A stretch of DNA of 64,000 bases from Pisolithus tinctorius. Lineage: Eukaryota; Basidiomycota; Agaricomycetes; Boletales; Pisolithaceae. Where the stretch lies: positions 682,001 through 746,000 of the forward strand of contig JANFAH010000008.1 in NCBI GenBank assembly GCA_024663395.1, read 5' to 3'. A program made the translations under genes and the position numbers. The notes under the pieces are model-generated. The model did not search any database. It was not told the DNA's origin and saw only the letters and a list, made by a program, of their open reading frames with translations. Within the stretch, counting starts at the first letter, position 1. Every line of letters starts with the position of its first letter. Below, piece by piece: positions 22,101-32,789 of this stretch.

Positions 22101-22800
22101 TCAGCAGTTTGTCAGCGACCATCTCCATGTATCGTTCGATAAGTCTAGCCAGATAGATTTGGTTCGCATTATTACGCCGAAATTTCGCCGTTCTGTGCAC
22201 GGTGCACATTCAGTGATACGCTTCAAGGATTGGTGTACAGGCTTCCGGATCGCTTACGAAGTGCATACTCGGCGCTCTTGCAGTCCGACGGAACAACTGA
22301 ATGGATTGACTACCCCTCATCTAGACCCCGGATAATATCCTTTTGTGTTATTCGCTAAGTATGTACCAGTCACCTTTTTCCAGCGGATGATTTCTACACT
22401 TCATTGATCGACATCTCACACCGCTTTCTCTGAAATTCAATTATTGGCAATATGTACGTCGGAAAGACTTGTCTCTACACCGACAAGTAGTGGACTCTCT
22501 GTAACGTCACTGTAAACCTCTATATGAGTCCCCTCAGCAAGTACGAGACACATGACTTTATGGCAGGAGTGGTAATAGCTGACCCATATCGCGCACTTCT
22601 CTGTGTTATTGCGTGCTCAGTGGTCACAATAACCAAGAGAATAAGGTGAGCCAATGCCTACATTGGAGGCGATGTATTGATGGGCGAAGGGTGAAACTTG
22701 GTTTATGAGTGAGTATTACTCCCCGCCTTACCTGACTGAGACACTTGGTTCCTCCAGATCGTTTGTCATACCCTACCTAACAGGACACCGGGTGATCACG

Positions 22801-23788
22801 CTACTCCGGCGCTGTAGTCTTTGATGTAGGCGCCGAAACGAGATCATTACATGCATTATCTACACCTTTACTTTCCAAGCCGTTTTCCACAATAGGTTGC
22901 TCCTTCGCTATATCTTTCTCGCCATTCACATGTACTGCCAGTCCCTTACCCGCTTTACGAATGAAAATATCTCCAATGGCATCCGCAGGCACAACAAGCA
23001 TGGGAGACGGAGGTCGGCGCCCATCTCTACCGTCATTCTCCCTCGAATATGGCTATCGAAGGACATGCGACCCACCGAATGTCAAAAACGATCCTACAAC
23101 TGAACCTAAGTACCCAGTTGTCCGCGTCCAATAGCCACTTAGTGATCCATGCTTTCCAGCGGTTCCCCGTAGACCATAAGGTGAAACCGATGGTGCAAAA
23201 GGGTGTCCTTGGCCCACGTTTCGTTTTCTTACTGGAGGTCGACTGCAGGCAGTTGACATCAACGTCGATGTGGAACTTGCAGATGAAAATGCTTTCTCGA
23301 GGTATTCACGATCATACACTCACAATCTAGCGGCAGATGAGAAAAACACAGAAAATGAATATACTAAGTGTTTATCACGTAGCTTGAGAGCCGGTACAAA
23401 AGCTACTATGGCCATGTAGGAAGATCGTTCTCTTGTCTGGGCTTGCATTGATATCGCATGTGTCTGCGAGTCGAATGCAAACGATGAAAGGGCCCAGACA
23501 GATAAGGAGAAACATTAGCAAAGGTATCGCGTGCAATAAGTGATATAAGTGACTTACGTGTGGCGAGAACGAGGTCGGCTATGATGAATGGGCCTGGTCG
23601 ATATTAGAAGTGTGGTATACGTGTCAGATAAACCTACCCTTACCATTCCCGCATTGTATGGCCGTCCGTTGATGAAGTAGGTATTGGCGATCGCTTGTTG
23701 TCCGCTCAGCACCAATCACACTTAGAGAACTAGCCCCGTACGCAAGCGGGCGTGACAGGAGGGCTAAAAGTACCCAGTGTTCAGACAT
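22801..23788 (-). other. Possible relic or undetected gene: membrane-segment exons
   Basis: Low confidence. On the minus strand an ATG at 23788 opens a signal-peptide-like stretch (MSEHWVLLALLSRPLAYG). Exon-like strings follow in changing frames: ANTYFINGRPYNAG before a GTAAGG donor, PFIIADLVLAT before GTAAGT, PLLMFLLICLGPFIVCIRL, then MAIVAFVPALKLRD. Ser-rich and Pro-rich tails end at 22801 (VVPADAIGDIFIRKAGKG, VENGLESKG). Several plausible donors and acceptors are present, yet I could not assemble one clean phase-consistent model and do not recognise a family. It may be a lineage-specific membrane protein, or chance frames in a featureless region. Confidence 0.22.
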
Positions 23789-24551
23789 AGGGTGGGGATT
23801 TAAGGATTTGGGATATACATTCTAGTAGGCTGAATCAGCATCAGGTTACTTGTTTCTGTCTCCAAAGAATAGATGTCGAGGCAGGGATCAAAGTCGGTGA
23901 CGTTGTCCAAAGCCATAGTGCCCAGATGAACACAGGGAAGGGGTCCCATCTGTTTCAAGCTGTACCACCTTGCTTGCTGAAGGTATTCATGGCATGTTAG
24001 AGGGGACTAAGGTCACTCCCAATGAGCAATATGGTTGATGAGGGACCAGCAACAGCACGTCGGAAAAATCAGATACGGCCCAGGGATGCTTCTCAGAGCT
24101 TGCGAAGTACTTACACAAAACCTGATTTCAGGACATTAGCAGGGGTGGCGCTGATCGCCTTTTCGAGTGTTATACAATTCTACCACGGCTCGTCTCACGG
24201 AGTTCACACGCTGGAAGCTGCCATTAATCACATTGTCGCTCCAGTAGTCCGCGCCACCGAGCACCTTCATACTCCAAGGATCCTAGGGTTCTGCAGGATG
24301 GCTAGCACCGGAAAGACGAAGCAGTAACATTGAGCAGGCATATGAAGTACGAAGGGGCACATCAATGTGTCCCAACCCCGTGTCACGTGTTATTTCAAGC
24401 CCTTCGTTTGCTTGTCGCCAGACGCATAGCCGCTCACCCTTTGAAGAATCATCCGTAGTTTTGGATCCCTGGGCAGTACGTGTGATAACCTACGCCTATG
24501 GTTGTTGATCTAGCACTAACTGTGTGAGCTTATGGTTTGCCTCTTAGGAAG

Positions 24552-26632
24552 ATGTGGTTGTTGGATGTAAGAGCGGTCCTCCATCGCGAAGAGAATATTC
24601 AGCAAGCTGGATCCAAGACCAAGGTTTTGGAAGAACTAGATGACAAGACTACGGAATATGCGATACTGTCGCACCGCTGGGGAAAAGAGGTTGATTACAA
24701 TGAGATGACTGGACTCATGAAGATGGACGAACAAGACAGGAACGAGGTCAGGCAACGCGACGGTTACCGGAAGATCATCAAGAGTTGCGAACAGTCCATG
24801 ACGGACGGCTACACATGGTTGTGGATCGACACATGTTGCATTGACAAACGAAGCAGTGTGGCACTCTCAGAGGCAATCGGGACTATGTATCGATGGTACT
24901 GCAGCTCGCAGCTGTGCTATGTATACCTCAACGATGTCGATGATTTAGCCTTTCCTACTGAACCGGACTTCAACAGGTTTGGGAGATCCAACAGTTGGCC
25001 GGAGTGGTTCTCGCGAGGCTGGACACTCCAGGAACTCATCGCTCCTACTGAAGTCGAATTCTTTAACAAGGACTGGGTGTCTATCAGCACTAAACGGGAC
25101 CTGACATACACGATATCGAGGATTACGGGAATTTCATCCTCTATTTTGTGGTGGGGTCTGCCACGGTCGGACCCGAACCCAACGTCGCTCAAATTCTGTC
25201 TTGGGCTGCTGACCGCAAAACAACGCGAGTGGAGGACCGAGCGTATTCACTGTTGGGGTTATTTGACGTGAATATGCCGATGCTGTATGGGGAAGGCTCG
25301 AAAGCATTTCGGCGGTTGCAGTTCGAAATCATCCGGGCATCCAGCAATCATACTATATTTGCATGGAATCCAAAGGGATGCCTTGTGAGTGGCGGCGGTG
25401 TCCTTGCAGATGACCCGAGCTGCTTTCGGGGCTGTCATGACATGAAAGAACTGGGACGCGAAGAGTTCGTCGATGAACTAGGGGCGTATTTGCTCCAGAA
25501 TTTGATTGACGTGGATGCAGACCCGCGGAATATTCGATCGTTGCTTTACAGTGTGGACCCTCCACCTTCCAGATTTAATATCACCAATCTGGGCATCCAG
25601 GTGTCGTTGCCTGTCCTGTCCGATGGCGACGACCATTGTTTCAAGGCTATACTGCCATGTCTTGACAGTTATGGAAACCTGGTCACCATTGACCTCTGCT
25701 ACAATCGACTTTGCTTTTCCAGGCAGCGGCCCTCTACATCAATTATGAACACAATCTCATTTTGCAAGTCACCTTGTCTTGATTGCTTTCGAGATGGTGA
25801 GAAGATCTGTCACACTCTCAGGCTCAATGATAAGCATGCCTTGTGGCATGGTTTCGCCCGTTGCGGTGCTTTCCCGTACAATGTCGCAGGGGACGCATTC
25901 ACATTGTCACTAGGAAACACACTCGTCGTGCTAGTCTATGCTAATGACAACACCAAATCTTGCTTTGCAGTTGGATTTGGATGTTGCTTTGGTCGGGAAT
26001 GGACACGTGTTGTTTGTGATGAATGCCCTGTAGACCAAGAGGCTTGGTCATCGTACCTTGACTTTGCTAAGCAGGTATATGATTTCCTATGGAGTGCACC
26101 TTTCCACAACTCCTTTTAATTCTCCGATGACATCGTTATTGAGGCCGCTCACCTTCCCCATTTGGGATGCAAGGATTGTTCGTGGCGAACAACTATGGTG
26201 GCTACACCAATGTGATGATCAACATCGAGCAATGCCCTGGTTGTTGTACTGGGTCACGTCAATATACAGATATATTTGTCGGTACTTTCTCCCATGTATG
26301 TGTTCGGATCTAACCATCTAAACAATCATAGCTGCCTTTGCATGAATTGGAATTGGATGGGGAATCTACACAACTATATGAGTGGGCCGATGAAGAGATT
26401 GCAGTAAGTCGTAATGTATCTCTTTGGCCTATGGCAAGTCTCACACAAACAGCTGGGCGACTATGGCAACTACGGCGACTCCAGATTGAGCCTTTTCAAA
26501 CACCATGGAAACATATTCGAAGATATACAAGAACTTGGTATCAATCCCAGGGATTTAGTTTATCACCCAGTCATCTCTCACGTATCCAGCCGGACCTTAC
26601 ATGCACACCAAACCGTGAACAGTCCAGTTTGA
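24552..26632 (+). pseudogene. HET-domain (heterokaryon incompatibility) gene, frame-disrupted
   Basis: HET-domain proteins act in fungal self/non-self recognition and can trigger cell death. From the ATG at 24552 (MWLLDVRAVLHREE) the hallmarks appear in order: YAILSHRWG, WLWIDTCCIDK, LCYVYLNDVDDL, WFSRGWTLQELIAP, and after a frame change RVEDRAYSLLGLFDVNMP plus MLYGEGSKAF. The shift lies between about 25155 and 25185. Downstream, family-typical pieces keep changing frame: FPIWDARIV (about 26150), NNYGGYTNVMINIEQCPGCC (about 26190), then two well-spliced exons ending 26400 (DEEIA) and 26632 (LGDYGNYGDSR.., NIFEDIQELGINP). At least three breaks near 25170, 26110 and 26160-26185 make a dead or dying gene likelier than assembly error. 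The C-terminus is probably truncated. Confidence 0.75.
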
Positions 26633-28258
26633 GATTAGTTACATGTTTTAATGGATCAGACCATTCCCCAGCTGCAAGGAGTTTCGTCAACTGAGGGTAG
26701 AAGCATTGCGTCAGTGGTGGTGGTGGTGGTACAGGAACTGGAAATTTGCCAATTCTGTCGAGAGGGAGTAACAGGAAAAGTTATTCATAGTACATGCGTG
26801 GCACCAATTGCGGCCACCAGTGGTGTGAACGGCAGAACCCTTGACCCCGGTGGTCTCTGGTGTGGTGGCTGGCACGGTGGCATGGAGAGCAACATGGGAA
26901 TCAGTAGACATGGAACCTACACAACTTACGAAGATTGGTGAGCGAGTAAAGAAGGGAGTGGTACTTGCCCGGGGAACTCCTAGGAGAATCACAACAACTA
27001 CCCCTCTCAGCAGCTGCCAATCATTCCACGACGACGATGGATAAATCTCGCCCAGAACACAAGAACTTCATGTTGCCAATGAATCATGAGATTTGACTGC
27101 GTTGACGAAACACTCTGCCGTGTTCCTAATGACACAGCGCTGCGTCAACAGACTCGTATCGAGATTCGAGCAGCACCCAGTGGGACAACGCACTGTTATG
27201 CCGACAACTCTAAGCGACATACCGTTGCCTATCTCGGTTGTTTGTCACTATGTTTGGCCCCTGGGTACAAATATATGTAGCTCGACTTCGTATACCTCCA
27301 CGCAATGTATGCATGTACCATGCTGCATCCCTTTTCTTCTCGCTTTCTTCGTGTACTCAGAGATGCGTTATGGGAGAATGAGCACCATCTTAAGGTAGGA
27401 GGCGTTGTCATCGTGCACCACGCCACCTGCCTTAAGATGGTGCTCGTTATCGTCATCGGGTGAAATGATAAGACCCTCTTGGACAAGATATGATTCTTGC
27501 AACACTTGAAGCTGTTGACACACGTCAGACGATGACCTGCGAGACTGAGGTATGTATATCGAGCAACAGCCTCGAGCGAGATGTATTTAAAACTCAATAT
27601 GTATGTACAGAGATGCACGAGTGTAAGTGAACAAACCCATCAGTGGGATTCAGCTGCAGAAACTCTACAATCAAACTCCGTCATTCCGAGAAATACACCT
27701 GAACTTTACAGTAACAGATTGGAATGGGATAGTGTGGCATTTCGTGTGTCATTGACCAAAATAAATAAATAAATCTTCTGACTACCTACCTACGAATTCA
27801 CCCAAGTGGGTGGGGTGAAAGAGATACGATAAAGAAAAAAAGGAGGATCAGGATGAGGTCGGAGAGCATCGAACGAAGTCAAGTAGAGTTGTGGAGAGGT
27901 GTGAGCGTGAGATGAAATAGATGCGAGAGTAGATAGAAGATGGGGGGGGGATAAGACGATCAATTATATATGGGCGGGCCATCATAATGTGTCGTAACAA
28001 TCATCATAGATAGCAGTGCGTGGCGGATAGTAATTGGAGATAGGGAGGGGAGGGGGTTTCAACAGATGTCTAGACCGGGCGTGGAGGGGAGGAGGGGGGA
28101 CCGCAGAAGGGGAGGAAAGGAAAGCATGGAACATAGTGGATATAAACTACGAAAAAAGGGTACCATAGAAAAAAAATGGGTATGCCGGTGATCGACAACA
28201 AAGCGAAGAAAACAAGCGACGAACCAATCGAAAACGCGCCACCGAGACACCCAAGCCT
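26633..28258. other. Intergenic region with a strong hairpin
   Basis: Contains a (GGT)5 microsatellite at about 26716-26732, the hairpin listed at 27377-27448, a short ATAA/AATA repeat near 27760-27772, and a purine-rich stretch at about 27815-28140 that is probably the 3' UTR or terminator region of the minus-strand gene ending at 28259. The 129-codon minus frame at 27229-27618 runs through the hairpin and looks accidental. Confidence 0.45.
27377..27448. repeat. Inverted repeat able to form a 29 bp stem-loop
   Basis: The left arm (27380-27405, starting GAGCACCATCTTAAGG) is complementary to the right arm (27420-27445, ending CCTTAAGATGGTGCTC) with one true mismatch and one G.T wobble in 26 positions. 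Three more pairs, one of them wobble, extend the stem outward to 27377 and 27448. The loop is 14 nt. In RNA either strand would fold into a hairpin of about 72 nt, the size of a small-RNA precursor. It could instead be a terminator-like or small foldback element remnant. Expression is unknown. Confidence 0.75.
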
Positions 28259-30621
28259 TCAAGGCCGCATCCTCCATCCGCCGCCCTCGCCTCGTTTTCG
28301 ATCTCTGCCTATACCTCCAAATGCTTCGCGGACAACTAACCAGAGCGCCGTAGACGAAATCGTATCCTTAATCTCCTCCGCAGTGAGCACCAACCCGCCG
28401 TAACCACTCCCACCTGTCGCACCAGACGTAGCAGGGGTCTCTGCCGTCGTCCGAGAGACGCCATGTGCCGTGACGATACGCTTCCTCACGGCCATCTGCT
28501 CAACTTCTATATCGGGGAGGGGGAATGGCACTTTAAGCAGGCCGACGACTTTAGGATGGTGGGGCGTCGGCGAGAGCGTGGCGACTTTGAGACAGACGGA
28601 TTGGGGTTGCGAGTGATGGTTTTCAGCGGCAACACTAGGATGCCGAAGAGATGACGAAGGTGATGAATGAGACCATACGCGCCGGATTGTGAGTGTACAT
28701 ATCCAAGGCGTCTCAGAGTCTTCGGGGTCGCTATCATCGCCAGAGTCCTCGTCGGTCCCCGGCGAACGTCGATGTTGCTGTTGTGATCGGGCGTTGTGGG
28801 GCGCAATGCTGCTCTCGTCTGTGACTGTGTCTGAATTGCTATGCTGGGAAACAATGGAGAGGCGTTGATCCTCTAATCCCACAGCAGCATCGACGGCAGC
28901 TCGACGGATAGATCCAACTGGAGAGGGTGTCGACAGTAGTGGTTTGCTGGGCCGCCGACCAACCGTAGCCGTCTGTTGTTTGTTGTTCTGGCCAGTCTCG
29001 TTATGGCTCTCGCCCATCTGCCGCTTTCCTCTCACTCTGTCCTTCTCCCGCTGTTTCTTCTTCCCCCTTTCCCACTCAAAGCGAACCTCAACACTACCAC
29101 TACCATCTGCGCCCATACCGGCGTTCATGTTCCCAGCACCTCCACCCGTGCGTCCATTGATATTCAGTTTCCCCATCATGCCGTTCAAGAGGCCCGTTTC
29201 TGTACCCTTGAGCCACTTGCGGATCACCCACACATACTTCGTCGGACGCCCGGGAGGGGGTTGGACCGAAGGGTATAGAGCCGCCTGCACACCAAGCACG
29301 GGGGAACAGTACACTGTCGAGGTGAATGGAGTCGTACCGGTCATGGGGGTAGGTGATAAACTACCATCTCCAAACCCAAGCTGAGCGTATGGAGCAGACT
29401 CGGGCACGCCTGAATGCGAAGGATCGCGCAGAGGCAAGGGTCCTCCACGCGCCACGTTGTGACTGGTTATGCGTGGAGGCGCAGATGGGGGTGCTTGGGG
29501 ATCCGTGCCTGAGGTGGGGACTGCGACTGATAAGGTACGCGATGGATCTTTCTTCTTGAACATACTTGTGAAGAGTTTTTTCCGGCGAGGGCCTGACTGC
29601 GGCACATCACCTGCGGAAAGTGGAGAGTTGTCTGTGGGCGGAAGCATGACATTGATGGCCGGCGGCGGCCGATGGTGGGGGTCCCTGTCCAGTGCAGAAA
29701 CAGTAGAGTAACTCGTCGATGGGCGGTCTTTAGATGCGGGATATGTGCGTGGACTAAGGCGTGGAGATACTGCGCCAAATTCGCGCTGCGGGTCATCGAT
29801 GGAGGTGCGTGCGATGTTGGTGGCGGTCTGTTCCGGTGGCATCGTTCGCGGCAGTGGTGCAGACCCCCATACTTCAATTGGTTCCAGGATGGCAAGCCCA
29901 ACGATTTCGAGACCGCGCTTAATGAATTTGGCTACTTTCGCGTCCGTACCAGCGTCGACTATGGTGTTTGTCATGACGTGGTGGGCCTGGAGGTTGTAGA
30001 GAGGGATGATCGTGCGTCTTCCTGAAGACGTCGTGGAAGTGGATGCAAACGAAGATACGGAAGTTGCGGAGGTGTATCCAGAGTAGTCAGACCTATCAGA
30101 TGATGTTCGAGCCAAGTCGGAAGAATCTGTGGTGCCATTCTGATGCGAAGAGTCAAGTGCTTGTACTGTTGAAGAGGAGCTAGCGACACGGGATTGTGGG
30201 GGGACGAGTTGGACCTGTAGATTGAGCGGATGGATTGATTTGGAAGGGGGAGGTCGTACGACGATGAACGTCTGACAAAGGCGGGTTCAGGTGAGCGTTG
30301 AGAGGAAGAGAGCAAGCAACACACCTCGTTTGGTGGCCTGTCTTTCTTGCTCTTTTTCCTCGGATTGGGGGCGTCTGCAGTGGGTGTCATGGTGCCATTC
30401 TTGTCATCTGGTAAGCCAATGGTGCTGGTCGTTGGCGGTGGAGTATCTGGTATGGGTGAGCGTAGCTGATCCTGTTGGTTATTATTATTACTACTCGGCT
30501 GAAGGATGGAAGGCAAGAACGATGCCAGCGACAGCGACGAGAGCATCATCCCTTGCAGGCGGGTTGTCGAGTCTGACGCTGCCAAGCCGAGTTGTATATG
30601 TTTCGTGATTATGTCACTCAT
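28259..30621 (-). CDS. Large low-complexity protein, apparently conserved in basidiomycetes, function unknown
   Basis: Two exons, 30621-30325 and 30271-28259, joined by a GTGTGT..GTCAG intron, encode about 770 residues. The start is the ATG of MSDIITKHIQLGLAASD. Across the splice the protein reads NETFIVVRPPPSKS and then HPLNLQVQLVPP, an ordered segment among Ser/Thr/Pro-rich stretches. Later ordered parts include RTIIPLYNLQAHHVM, VAKFIKRGLEIVGLAILEP, TKYVWVIRKWLKG, a basic KKKQREKDRVRGKRQ tract, SETPWICTLTIRRVW and VVGLLKVPFPLPDIEV. I believe I have seen the VVRPPPSK and YVWVIRKWLKG motifs in other basidiomycete proteins, without a known role. There is no transmembrane segment and no signal peptide. 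The long coding exon is intact. A regulatory or scaffold role is only a guess. Confidence 0.8.
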
Positions 30622-32789
30622 CGCTTAACTCCAACTGCCTTATATGGAAACACCTCGGTCAACTCCGATAGGTCCTCCGATGGAATGTCTCCGTCGGCAC
30701 ACCCATATATGGTAATCACCTGCGGGGTCGTACGATCAAGGGAAATCATTTGAGTTGCCGGCTCGTTCTCGCGTTATCAGATTTCTGATTGCCCGAGCCA
30801 CTCGGCGCTGCGCACAATGGCGCGCGCACATGACACCGTCGTAGCCGCCCTCACAGCCTTTCATGAACTAGTACCCGTCTTGTGCGTCTTGGCACCAGGA
30901 AAGTAGACCTCCGGGCACACCGTCGTGCCTTAACGAATTAAAAATCTAGAATCTATTTAAGATAAGGGATGCCGATGCAATGACGCACGCCCGAATGGAT
31001 AAGAGCTCCGATGGAATCATCGTTTCCCCACACCGTCATCATATGACGGAGCTACCAGGTACGGTGTCCAGACATAATCGCAGCACGCCACCTAATCTTG
31101 ACAGGGGGAAGGCCAGATTCGAGTCGTTTACCCTAACCCTCCGGCAGCGTCTCGACACTTTTGAGATTGGCAAGTACCAGTTCATGTTCGTACACCAGGT
31201 GTCTCCGCCGAACGCATCCGTTATCCACGGCGCTGTGGTCTGATCGGATCAGCCCTGGAATGAAACAGACACGATTATATCCGCCAAATCATGATCTCAC
31301 CTGCCTCTTACTTCATGTTCTATATCGTACCACATCACGATGGAATTATTCATGCCATCCCATACACGCGCAGAAGGGGAACCCTCCCCCTCTGGCACTT
31401 CGCATCACCGGTGTTTACGCCGAGCTCGTTACTAAGACACCTTTCTTACTCATCTTCCTTCATCCCTCTCTTCCCTGAACACGTCATTGTCTGCTTATTG
31501 AGTTGTCGACACCCCCTCCGAGCAGCCTGGCAGATATAGCTTGGCTTCCGGTGGGTACCTAGATACGCTGTGGCGGTACCGCGGGGATTTCACGTACTAA
31601 TCGGCCGGCATGCAAGCTGTGCTAATTAGCCACTAGGAGGCACCAGTATATGTGATCATGGGAAACTTGACACCAACTCCTTCATTAGTTACGTACCTTC
31701 TCTGTTCAGTAGACACGACAATCTGATTGAGGCGCATACGATACGACACGGACGTGCAAGTCTCGGATACCGTGGGTTGCATATGATCGAATGTTTGGGT
31801 CAGCACGGGTCCGAAGGTAGGTAAGCAAGATTGACAATGCGACAAAGGCTCTATGGGTACAGACCTGACGCTCGGGGCCTATCTTAGAAGTGAGAAGAGA
31901 AGTTAAAACCCGTCAGTCACCGCGCTCGACAATTAATCCCAATGATTCCATCGGGTGCACGGTGATTAACAATGCCCAAAAAGGAACTTTGCGCTGAGGA
32001 TTGCACATGGTGTGATTAATTGTCTTCCCGGCAGCTACGACCGAGTACTGTATGGGTGACACGAGAATGCCACAGCTCGCGACGATTCAAAGGTGAGTTA
32101 CACCAGTGACGTTGACAAGCAGCCGGTATTGAAGGCGTTTAATTTACCAGTGTTGCAATCCGTGCCACAGACCGAAGTGTAGTGTACCTTCCAGGAGCAT
32201 GCAGCGTCCGTCAGTTGTATACTCCCCCTCATCTGGCGGAGGCCGGTATTCGTTGTCCCTAGAAGAAGGGAAATAGTCCCGGAATGGTCGGGCATGTGTT
32301 GCGACGGGAAATCCATCCGAACCAGTGTCACAAGTGTTTCATCATCCACATCAGCTACTAGCTGAACTCAGTTGCGACCGGACTGTCATCTTACCATGGA
32401 GGGCCCAACGTTGCGCCGGTGCAAACGTAGACAACCAGAGCGGGAGAGAAAAGTAGAAAGCGACGGAAAAAAAACACATTCCGACACTTGCCGGCCAAGC
32501 CTAAATTTATTCCACGTTCATAAGACCCGCCAACGGCGCAGTGATCTACCCCAGCATTTCGTTTTATGTCCGGTTAGTAGCCATAAGTACATCTGGCAAA
32601 AGTTGTGTCTACGGTTACAGAGACGGTAGTGTAGCTAGTTGGAGTAATAGCAGTATACAAGCAAAGCAACAGAGCAAGTCAATATATCCTATGCTATGAG
32701 GGCGGCCGTCAAAAACTGCCGAGCGGTGAATCGTGATAGCTGTTTGTCGGAAGGATGCAGACGCCGATAATGGCAGTGAGGCCCATCAG
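30622..32789. other. Intergenic region, no supported gene
   Basis: About 2.2 kb upstream of the low-complexity protein gene and downstream of the APC/C activator. Composition is even. Open frames (30980-31243 plus, 31161-31478 plus, 32098-32349 minus and others) are short and unrecognised. I see no transposon or RNA gene. Confidence 0.4.

Larger units (their letters stand above)
16425..24551. other. Gene-poor 8.1 kb region with relics only
   Basis: No long open frame or conserved gene was found across 8.1 kb. Base composition is close to even, with few homopolymer tracts and no visible tandem repeats, terminal repeats or transposase-like frames. Two relics stand out and are listed separately: a complete zinc-cluster motif at 18925-19105 and exon-like membrane segments at 22801-23788. 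Other open frames (for instance 18240-18455 minus, 20882-21289 plus, 24022-24327 plus) match nothing I know and are no longer than expected by chance. Confidence 0.5.

Noticed and set aside
26716..26732. GGT microsatellite as a coding poly-Val/Gly or regulatory repeat
   Set aside because: It lies between genes, is only five units long, and has no associated signal.
27229..27618. 129-codon minus-strand open frame
   Set aside because: It runs through both arms of the hairpin at 27377-27448 and shows no protein-like pattern.
28944..29384. 146-codon plus-strand open frame inside the low-complexity protein gene
   Set aside because: It is the antisense shadow of a Pro/Ser-rich coding exon on the minus strand.
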